A DNA stretch of 5,236 bases, from NCBI GenBank assembly GCA_028282045.1, contig JANQIS010000033.1, positions 1-5,236 of the forward strand, read 5' to 3'. Under the pieces are notes generated by a model. That model searched no databases. It was not told the DNA's origin and saw only the letters and a list, made by a program, of their open reading frames with translations. The position numbers and the translations under genes are program-made. Positions 1 through 5,236 of this stretch are shown piece after piece (the stretch's first letter is position 1; each line of letters starts with the position of its first letter). Source of the DNA: Gammaproteobacteria bacterium. GTDB taxonomy: Bacteria > Pseudomonadota > Gammaproteobacteria > Francisellales > CACEW01.

Positions 1-1021
1 GCCCTTGTGCAGAGATGGTAATGTCACCAGCGGAGACTTTTGCCAGCTCCAATACAGACAGTGCTTCTAGTACGGGGAATAACGAGTCGATATCCAGACG
101 CACTTCATCGGCCAGTTCCGGTAGATCGACTGCGCCTTTTTGCTGCAGCTCATTGACTTCTTCAAGCAATCCGATTACCTCGGCGATACTCACATCAGGC
201 ACCCGATAATCAATACCGCGACTTGCACTGACATCAGCTTTGCGGCGGCGAGAGACGTGGGCTGTGGTCATTAAGGTATAAACATCATCAATCAGTTGTA
301 GTACTTGCTTGTCCTGACTATTGCGAGGATGCTCGAGTTTGACTTTCAGTTCGCCACGGATGCAACCAGGGTCACTGCCAAAGACAATAATACGATCAGC
401 AATCAACACCGCTTCTTCAATATTGTGGGTGACAAATAAGATGCCTTTCATATGGCTCTCAGCTTGCCATAATTCTAACAGGTCGCTGCGTAAAGTTTCG
501 GCTGTCAGAACATCTAAAGCAGAGAAAGGCTCATCCATCAACAGCACATCAGGATTAACGACCAAGGCGCGGGCAAATCCAACCCGCTGGCGCATACCGC
601 CTGAAAGCTCTTTAGGAAAGGCACTCTCAAAGCCATCCATGCCGATTATATCAATGGCTTTGAGCGCACGGTCGCGGCGTTCACGCGCGGGTATGCCAAG
701 TGCTTCCAGCCCCAGTTCAACGTTTTCTAATACCGTCAGCCAGGGCATCAGTGCAAAGCTTTGAAACACCATAGAAATGCCTGCCACCGGCTGCCTGACC
801 GGCGTACCGCGATATAATACTTCACCCTTAGAGGGGGCGCTCAGACCAGCAATGATGCGCAACAATGTTGATTTGCCTGAACCGGATTTGCCTAGTAACG
901 CAACTACTTCACCCTCATGCATGGTAAAGTTCACATCATCAATTACCAGTAAGTCAGATTTGTCAGGCTTTTTAAAAGATTTGGAGACGTGGTTGATTTC
1001 TACAATAGCTTGCTCAGTCAT
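1..1021 (-). CDS. ABC transporter ATP-binding protein, NitT/TauT class with C-terminal AAA-associated domain (partial, 3' end off window)
   Basis: This is the nucleotide-binding subunit that would hydrolyse ATP at the cytoplasmic face to drive the permease encoded just upstream. I translated 340 residues from the ATG at 1021 with no stop before the window edge. Visible motifs are Walker A GKSGSGKST (44-52), Q-loop Gln87 in VFQS, signature LSGGMRQR (139-146), Walker B VLLMDEP (159-165), D-loop SALD (167-170) and the H-loop His199 in VTHN, so the ATPase core is intact. Residues from about 255 onward go beyond a minimal TauB/SsuB-type ATPase of roughly 250-270 residues. They resemble the AAA-associated C-terminal domain found on ATPases paired with duplicated permeases. 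The start is supported by GAGGGGA (1027-1033), 5 nt before the ATG and overlapping the permease stop codon. Substrate is unknown: the family includes nitrate, sulfonate, taurine and other anion importers. The fold is certain; the C-terminal domain assignment is likely. Confidence 0.93.
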   Translation of the reverse strand, partial: MTEQAIVEINHVSKSFKKPDKSDLLVIDDVNFTMHEGEVVALLGKSGSGKSTLLRIIAGLSAPSKGEVLYRGTPVRQPVAGISMVFQSFALMPWLTVLENVELGLEALGIPARERRDRALKAIDIIGMDGFESAFPKELSGGMRQRVGFARALVVNPDVLLMDEPFSALDVLTAETLRSDLLELWQAESHMKGILFVTHNIEEAVLIADRIIVFGSDPGCIRGELKVKLEHPRNSQDKQVLQLIDDVYTLMTTAHVSRRRKADVSASRGIDYRVPDVSIAEVIGLLEEVNELQQKGAVDLPELADEVRLDIDSLFPVLEALSVLELAKVSAGDITISAQG

Positions 1022-1026
1022 GATTG

Positions 1027-1033
1027 TCCCCTC
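1027..1033 (-). promoter_or_regulatory. Shine-Dalgarno site of the ATPase gene, overlapping the permease stop codon
   Basis: GAGGGGA on the minus strand lies 5 nt before the ATG at 1021. Its first two bases are the last two of the permease TGA stop (1032-1034). Only 10 bp separate the two genes. This arrangement implies translational coupling, with ribosomes finishing the permease positioned to start the ATPase. Confidence 0.8.
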
Positions 1034-2765
1034 AATTATTAAGAGCAAAGCGCTCAGCGGCAAAGTTATATAGTTTGCGCCAGAACAAAGTATTAAACAA
1101 CATCACCCACAAGCACATCACCACCACGCCAAGGGTGATTTTGGAAAAATGTCCGGCACTGGTATTTAAGGTGATGTAGGCCCCTAAGCCCTGCGCAATC
1201 AATTTTTCATGGCCCCAACTAATCACTTCGGCCACGATGCTGGCATTCCAGCAGCCACCTGCCGCAGTAATCGCACCGGTCACAAAATAAGGAAATACAG
1301 CAGGTAACAGAAAACGTTTCCATTTGAGCCAACCATGCACCTGCATATTTTTAACCGCCAGTTTAAGCTCGGTCGGTATAGTGGATGCACCGGCAATGAC
1401 ATTAAATAAGATATACCACTGAGTGCCCAGGATCATCAATGGCGCAGTCCAGATCTCCACATTTAGATGGAAATGTACAATAACAATCACAAAGATAGGA
1501 AATAATAAGTTAGCAGGAAACGCGGCCAGAAATTGAATCACCGGTTGTACCCACTTGGAGGTGTTAGGGCGCATACCGATCCATACACCAACCGGTAACC
1601 AGATGACACTGCATATCAAGATCAACACGATCACACGCAGTGCAGTGTAAGAACCCAAGATAACCACGTGCCAGGCTTCTTCCAAGCTAACTGAGTGAAA
1701 TATAAAACGGCCTAACCACCAGGCAATAGCGCCAATCACAACAACAAGACCACCATACCAAAGACAGGATTGCCACCAGGTAAAGTGTTTTTCAGCCATG
1801 AGGTGATGGTCGATGACCTTAGGGCGACGGCACAGTAACTTACAATTAACCACAGCATTGGCGCTGCGTTCAATCATGGCGCCAACATATTGTAATAAGC
1901 GTGTGCGCTGTAACAGATCCAGTAACCATGAGTTAGCATTTTCGCTGTCAACTTCACCGGTGCGAAATTTCTCTGACCAACTGATCAGTGGGCGGAAAAA
2001 AATTTGATCATACAGCAAAATCACGATCAGCATTGTTACAATAGCGTAACCAATAGCGGGCATGTCTTTGTGACTAATGGCCACGGAGATATAAGAGCCG
2101 ATGCCAGGTAGCATAATGTTTTGATTGGCAATGGAAATTGCCTCAGCCGCCACAATAAAGAACCAGCCACCGGACATCGATACCATGGCATTCCACAGTA
2201 AACCAGGCATAGCAAAAGGTGCTTCCAAGCGCCAGAAACGTTGCCACGGTGAGAGTTGGTACATATAAGTGGCCTCGGTAAGTTCTTTAGGCACCGTGCG
2301 TAGCGACTGATAAAAACTTAAAGTCATATTCCATACTTGTGATGTGAATACAGCAAAAATGGCAGCGCACTCAGGCCCCATCATCGAGTTAGGAAATAAC
2401 GCAATAAAGACAGTAATGGTGATAGATAAGTAGCCGAGAATAGGGACTGACTGCAAGATATCGATAAGCGGAATAATAATCTGTCCGGCGCGACGGCTTT
2501 TAGCTGCAGCAGTGCCGACAATAAAGCTAAAAACAAATGAGCATAACAGCGCGATAAACATACGGATAGTGGTTTGTAAGGCATAACCGGGCAATGCACC
2601 GGGATTGAGTGAAATAGCAATAGGTTTGCCTAAATTAAATGGTAATGTCATACGGCTGGCGCCCCAGCCCAATACAGCAACCAGGGAAATCACTAAGACC
2701 AGCGCAATAAAATCCCAGAGATTTGGCGCTAAGGTGGTACTGGGTTGTTTGTATTCTTGTCTCAT
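1032..2765 (-). CDS. ABC transporter permease with two fused permease domains
   Basis: This inner-membrane protein of 577 residues would form the whole translocation channel of an ABC importer. It contains two binding-protein-dependent permease domains in tandem, at about residues 60-265 and 365-575, each with several hydrophobic membrane segments. Degenerate EAA loops, which contact the ATPase, are visible at about 161-183 (ELTEAT...RFWRLEAP) and 465-490 (ELKLAV...KRFLLPAV). In both, the usual central glycine appears to be Gln. A hydrophobic N-terminal segment (about 17-35) precedes the first domain. A charged, probably cytoplasmic stretch (about 262-325) links the halves before another membrane segment (about 334-352). 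Typical NitT/TauT permeases are about 250-280 residues and dimerise, so this is the duplicated-permease class of anion-type importers. The ATG at 2765 is supported by GGAG (2774-2777), 8 nt upstream. The gene is followed immediately by its ATPase. Substrate cannot be told from sequence. Confidence 0.93.
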   Translation of the reverse strand: MRQEYKQPSTTLAPNLWDFIALVLVISLVAVLGWGASRMTLPFNLGKPIAISLNPGALPGYALQTTIRMFIALLCSFVFSFIVGTAAAKSRRAGQIIIPLIDILQSVPILGYLSITITVFIALFPNSMMGPECAAIFAVFTSQVWNMTLSFYQSLRTVPKELTEATYMYQLSPWQRFWRLEAPFAMPGLLWNAMVSMSGGWFFIVAAEAISIANQNIMLPGIGSYISVAISHKDMPAIGYAIVTMLIVILLYDQIFFRPLISWSEKFRTGEVDSENANSWLLDLLQRTRLLQYVGAMIERSANAVVNCKLLCRRPKVIDHHLMAEKHFTWWQSCLWYGGLVVVIGAIAWWLGRFIFHSVSLEEAWHVVILGSYTALRVIVLILICSVIWLPVGVWIGMRPNTSKWVQPVIQFLAAFPANLLFPIFVIVIVHFHLNVEIWTAPLMILGTQWYILFNVIAGASTIPTELKLAVKNMQVHGWLKWKRFLLPAVFPYFVTGAITAAGGCWNASIVAEVISWGHEKLIAQGLGAYITLNTSAGHFSKITLGVVVMCLWVMLFNTLFWRKLYNFAAERFALNN

Positions 2766-2797
2766 GGGAAGTGCTCCACAACACGTCAGCGCGCGTC

Positions 2798-2826
2798 ATT
2801 ATAGAAGGCTGACAGGCATTTGTCGA
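2798..2826 (-). promoter_or_regulatory. Sigma-70-type promoter of the ABC importer operon
   Basis: On the minus strand a TCGACA -35 box (2821-2826, 5 of 6 matches to TTGACA) is separated by exactly 17 bp from a perfect TATAAT -10 box (2798-2803). Transcription should begin near 2790, giving a short leader of about 25 nt before the permease ATG at 2765. This is too short to hold a riboswitch or attenuator. The position directly ahead of the permease, with no gene between, means the operon starts with the permease. Confidence 0.82.
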
Positions 2827-2904
2827 TTCACTATTGATTATTGGTTAATGAGATGGCGTAGTGTCCATCGCTATTTTTTACGATTCTTTATTAGTTGATA
2901 TAAG

Positions 2905-2969
2905 GCCGAACCGCAGAGCTGCTCTTTTCAAATTTTGTTTCATAGGGCAGCTCTGCAAGGTGGTTTGGC
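2905..2969. repeat. Long imperfect inverted repeat between the F-box-like gene and the importer operon
   Basis: A perfect 10-bp inverted repeat, GCAGAGCTGC (2913-2922) and GCAGCTCTGC (2947-2956), flanks a 24-nt AT-rich loop. It extends outward by GCCGAACC (2905-2912) against GGTTTGGC (2962-2969) after a 5-nt bulge (2957-2961), giving 18 paired positions. Read as plus-strand RNA, the one imperfect outer pair is G-U; read as minus-strand RNA it is an A-C mismatch. Neither side carries an adjacent T-tract, so it is not a standard intrinsic terminator. It lies 73 bp past the stop of the F-box-like gene and upstream of the importer promoter. It could be a 3'-end RNA structure for the former, a structured RNA, or a protein-binding or repeat element. 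The structure is certain; its role is unknown. Confidence 0.75.
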
Positions 2970-3041
2970 TAAACACTGCATAATACAGAGATAATAGGTT
3001 TTTCAGAGTGATAATCGAGTAACTTTAATAAAGGACTCAAG

Positions 3042-3701
3042 TTAGGGGTGATATGCAAATTGCTCAGCATCCGGAGTTGTTTGTCTTTGCTCATCTGTCT
3101 GTGCTTGTTCCCTTGACCATTCAAGTATGTCTTGCGCGTTTTCACAAAACTGCTTAAAAAAAGAACTGGCTACCTCTGCTTGTTTTTCAAGTGTAATCTG
3201 CCTGGCTTCACCAAGACCGAGCACCCCTCTCTCAGTGTGGCCTTGTCTATTGGGGTTAATATTAGTTTCGTCCCAAGTTCCTACGTCCAAAGAGGCAAGA
3301 TGACGTAAATAGGGTTCAATATGGCTTTGGTCGATTTTTGCGCAGGCTTGAAATGGAACATGATCTAAATAGCGTGGGCTTCCGAATAAAATATCGAACT
3401 CGAATAGCATAGGAACTTGACGCACGATCTCTGCATCAGGGTCTTTTAACCTAACTTCCAAAAGCTCAGGAGCATGTTTCATGATGTATTGTTTGTCTTG
3501 TAATGTTGATATAAGTGGTTTTAGTTTTAGTTCCGCATCTGTCAATATACTTCTGCCAAGTGCAGTTTCGAGATTTTGAGTGTCATTGAAATTCAAAAAA
3601 TTTGTAATACGGTATAGCATATGGTTGTTTAGATCGCTTAATGATAGTTTGGGCTGGGTTATTCTTGTGGCGTCTTCCTGAAGTGTTGCATTACTATGCA
3701 T
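3042..3701 (-). CDS. F-box-like domain protein, candidate secreted effector
   Basis: The 219-residue soluble protein has no signal peptide or membrane segment. Residues about 19-52 (LSLSDLNNHMLYRITNFLNF, then NDTQNLETAL) follow the F-box pattern: a leading Leu, a hydrophobic helix ending in I..FL, then D...L..A. In eukaryotes the F-box binds Skp1 in SCF ubiquitin ligases. Bacteria lack that system, and bacterial F-box proteins are known mainly as effectors of intracellular pathogens such as Legionella. The middle (about 65-175) matches no family I recognise and could be a target-binding region. The tail (about 188-213) is polar and rich in Glu/Asp and Gln, resembling the E-block C-terminal signal of Dot/Icm substrates. 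The ATG at 3701 has AGGAA (3708-3712) 6 nt upstream. The gene stands alone, with AT-rich gaps on both sides. Coding status is fairly sure; the F-box call is moderate; the effector role is inference. Confidence 0.75.
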   Translation of the reverse strand: MHSNATLQEDATRITQPKLSLSDLNNHMLYRITNFLNFNDTQNLETALGRSILTDAELKLKPLISTLQDKQYIMKHAPELLEVRLKDPDAEIVRQVPMLFEFDILFGSPRYLDHVPFQACAKIDQSHIEPYLRHLASLDVGTWDETNINPNRQGHTERGVLGLGEARQITLEKQAEVASSFFKQFCENAQDILEWSREQAQTDEQRQTTPDAEQFAYHP

Positions 3702-4045
3702 AATTAATTCCTGTAGTGATAATTTAATAAATAAGCTTGATATTTAAAAATTCCAAAATGCCGATAACCCGTATTGAAATGTAGAGTGGCACAAAAATTC
3801 TTAAATATTCAAGATTTCAGGCAATCTATCGATTGTTAGTGCTGGCAGATATGCGTATAAATACGATATTGCCTGGAACAGAACGAGGTATGTTAATTGG
3901 AACTTGGTGCTCGTAAGAGGTGGGTAATAATTACTAAGTCTCTTTACTAAGTGAAGTTGTGCCCGAAACCAGCTACCACTAAATAAAATTCGGTTTTTAT
4001 TAGCTTTAGCAAAACATATTTTGCTTTTTGCAGCCAAGCATGAGT
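3702..4045. other. AT-rich intergenic region, 344 bp, no convincing gene
   Basis: This stretch separates the SUMF1-fold gene from the F-box-like gene. It should contain the F-box-like gene's promoter and possibly the end of the upstream transcript. The minus strand just ahead of the F-box-like gene is very AT-rich. TTGGAA (about 3749-3754) is a possible -35, but no good -10 follows at proper spacing. The only open frame, 82 codons on the minus strand (3801-4049), lacks any Met codon, would need a TTG start, and reads like noncoding translation. A bulged hairpin is listed separately. Confidence 0.6.
3818..3875. repeat. Bulged inverted repeat in the intergenic region
   Basis: CAGGCAAT (3818-3825) pairs with ATTGCCTG (3868-3875). 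After a 2-nt bulge, ATCG (3828-3831) pairs with CGAT (3864-3867). This gives 12 pairs around a loop of about 32 nt. Downstream on the minus strand only scattered T's follow, so a terminator role for the SUMF1-fold gene is possible but not shown. It could also be chance in AT-rich DNA. Confidence 0.4.
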
Positions 4046-5057
4046 TCAAAAGGCAACGTGTATGAGGTGTTGTTGGGCAACTGCCTTTAACGCTGACATC
4101 GACTTGTCACTGTTAATAACACAGCGAAAACCTATATCTTTTGCGGTTATAGGCGCACTGTCTCTACCATAATTTGATGCTGCATTAATAAGACCTTTTT
4201 GCTCACAGGCAAGGTCACTGCTTCCACACCCAAGACCTATGCTTGAATTATCGAGTCCCCTGATAACTTTTTGAGGTGCACCATATCTTGTAATGTTTTG
4301 TTTTAGTGTGCCAGGATAGGTTTTGGGCCCTTGTGGGTTATTCACTGGTGAATGCCAGTAGTAGTCATGTACATACCAATCCTGCATCCACTCATTCACA
4401 TTGCCGCCCATTTGGTGGATGCCCAGTTGATTTACCGGAATACTATCAACAGGTGCCACAACTGGTACCGTATAGTTTCGCAATTTCATGTAAAAGTATT
4501 TATCGTTCGGATAATTTTTGCCAACCTCTAATTTACCGTTTGGTGTTGGATAAGCAATATCTTTGCCGCCATCTCGTGCCACATACTCCCACTGTGCTTC
4601 AGTTGGTAAAGCGAATGGAAGCCCTGTTTTTTTTGGCTAAAAACTCACAAAAACTCTTAGCATAATGCCAGTTTGTTTGTGCCGGACGATTATTAAATGT
4701 GACGCGTTTAAGTTGCGCCTTCATTTCTTTGTCATTGCCTATAGACTTCAAATAGCTATCAAACTGAGTTACTGAGACGAGGTATTTTGAGAAATAGAAA
4801 TTACTTAAACTCACTTTATGAGGATGAGCATTGTCACCGGTGATATCGAAATATTTTTTATTGCTGGTGCCCATCATATAGGTGCCTCCTTTAATAAACA
4901 CCTGCTGATTGAGCATTTGATGAATCAATTGAGCGTTAGTTATATGTTGAGTTTGTTTTAATACTAAAACGGGATAGTTGTTAGCTAGCGCATCGAAAGT
5001 TATAAATATCAGTAACAATGCAACTCCAAATACTAAAGATCTCAAGCAATTACTCAC
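4046..5057 (-). pseudogene. Exported SUMF1/formylglycine-generating-enzyme-like protein, frameshifted
   Basis: Two frames together encode one SUMF1-fold protein of about 336 residues. The first frame gives a Sec signal peptide (1-25, cleavage after ALA) and VFIKGGTYMMG (53-63), continuing to AKK143, then stops at 4599. The second frame resumes with TGLPFALPTEAQWEY and continues to the stop at 4046. Family hallmarks are all present: the GGT..MG opening, NWHYAKSFCEFL (about 129-140), LPTEAQWEYVARDGG, MGGNVNEW (216-223), and the closing GFRC (309-312). The break lies at eight A's (4627-4634); skipping one restores the frame exactly. The usual RGGSW...C....C catalytic segment is instead RGLDNSS with Cys277 and Cys284, so formylglycine synthesis is doubtful. 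The start is GTG at 5057, with GGGAG (5064-5068) 6 nt upstream, and it overlaps the preceding gene by 8 bp. It could be a real pseudogene, a sequencing error or a slippage-expressed gene. Confidence 0.85.
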
Positions 5058-5236
5058 TATACACTCCCGCTAAGGCTGTCACTTGCATAAACCGGTAAGC
5101 TGTATCTCGATACTGACAATGGTCATAAGCTTTACGCGCAACTGCCTTTAGCTTTTTATCTAAATCATTCTCCAGCTTATCAAGTTCATAACGGACATCT
5201 GAGCCTATATACATCACCGATGTTTTATCTTCCCAT
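5050..5236 (-). CDS. Unrecognised protein, C-terminal end only (5' end off window)
   Basis: An open frame enters from the right edge and ends with TAA at 5050-5052, giving 61 visible residues (WEDKTSVMYI through ALAGVYSE). The segment YELDKLENDLDKKLKAVARK is charged with regularly spaced Leu/Val and is probably a long amphipathic helix or short coiled coil. A second likely helix follows. I do not recognise the family. The SUMF1-fold gene begins inside its last codons, with that gene's Shine-Dalgarno site within this reading frame. The two are therefore probably co-transcribed and translationally coupled, so this protein may act with the exported SUMF1-fold protein. An internal ATG at codon 8 exists but has no clear ribosome site, so I treat the gene as partial. 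Confidence 0.65.
   Translation of the reverse strand, partial: WEDKTSVMYIGSDVRYELDKLENDLDKKLKAVARKAYDHCQYRDTAYRFMQVTALAGVYSE
5064..5068 (-). promoter_or_regulatory. Ribosome binding site that sets the GTG start of the SUMF1-like gene
   Basis: GGGAG on the minus strand lies 6 nt before the GTG at 5057. It decides this unusual start, because no ATG is available between it and the signal peptide. It sits within the coding sequence of the upstream gene, consistent with coupled translation. Confidence 0.65.

Noticed and set aside
321..1073. Plus-strand open frames (321-764 and 777-1073)
   Set aside because: They lie opposite the ATPase gene, whose full set of ABC motifs proves the minus strand is coding. 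Their products are Ser-rich and match nothing.
2605..2898. Plus-strand open frame across the importer promoter
   Set aside because: It overlaps the permease start and its near-consensus promoter on the other strand and has no family resemblance.
2877..2904. Plus-strand promoter with TATAAG (2899-2904) that could transcribe the long palindrome
   Set aside because: There is no acceptable -35 box at 16-18 bp, and a start near 2911 would cut off the outer left arm of the repeat.
3020..3044. Small inverted repeat TAACTT/AAGTTA at the end of the F-box-like gene as its terminator
   Set aside because: It has a six-pair A-T-rich stem that includes the stop codon and no T-tract after it, which is too weak to call.
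4008..4029. 7-bp perfect hairpin AGCAAAA/TTTTGCT followed by five T's, as an intrinsic terminator
   Set aside because: The T-tract is on the plus strand, where no gene precedes it. On the minus strand no U-tract follows, and the stem is mostly A-T.
3801..4049. Minus-strand 82-codon open frame starting at TTG next to the SUMF1-like stop
   Set aside because: It has no Met codon and no ribosome site ahead of the TTG. Its composition looks like translated AT-rich spacer, and I recognise no motif.
4626..4634. A AAA AAC slippery heptamer suggesting programmed -1 frameshifting in the SUMF1-like gene
   Set aside because: The heptamer is in the right phase, but a -1 shift leads to the wrong frame. 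The downstream half needs +1 (or -2), so classical -1 frameshifting cannot join the halves.
4306..4665. Plus-strand open frame of 119 codons
   Set aside because: It is opposite the SUMF1-fold coding region, including the conserved GGNVNEW and LPTEAQWEY motifs, so it is a shadow.

Overview
The window looks like a gammaproteobacterial chromosome segment of moderate-to-low GC, with every supportable gene on the minus strand. An F-box-like protein with a glutamate-rich C-terminal tail suggests a host-associated lineage, possibly Legionellales. That placement is inference: there is no rRNA or core phylogenetic marker here.

Left part (1-2826, read right to left): a compact ABC importer operon. A near-consensus sigma-70 promoter (TCGACA, 17-bp spacer, TATAAT) sits just ahead of a 577-residue permease that carries two permease domains in one chain. 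The permease stop codon overlaps the Shine-Dalgarno sequence of the next gene. That gene encodes the matching ATPase, of the nitrate/sulfonate/taurine class with a C-terminal AAA-associated extension, and it runs off the left edge. No substrate-binding protein gene is visible, so the transported compound cannot be named.

Middle (2827-4045): a gap of about 275 bp holding the importer promoter and a striking long inverted repeat (2905-2969). Next comes a 219-residue protein with an F-box-like N-terminal segment and no other recognised domain. A 344-bp AT-rich gap with a bulged hairpin follows; I see no convincing gene in it.

Right part (4046-5236): an exported protein of the SUMF1/formylglycine-generating-enzyme fold, split by a one-base frameshift in a run of eight A's. 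Its GTG start overlaps by 8 bp the end of an unrecognised gene that enters from the right edge, so those two probably form one operon. The usual catalytic-cysteine region of this family is rewritten here.

The importer is ordinary nutrient-uptake machinery. The F-box-like gene and the exported SUMF1-fold gene look like accessory genes and are the parts most worth following.
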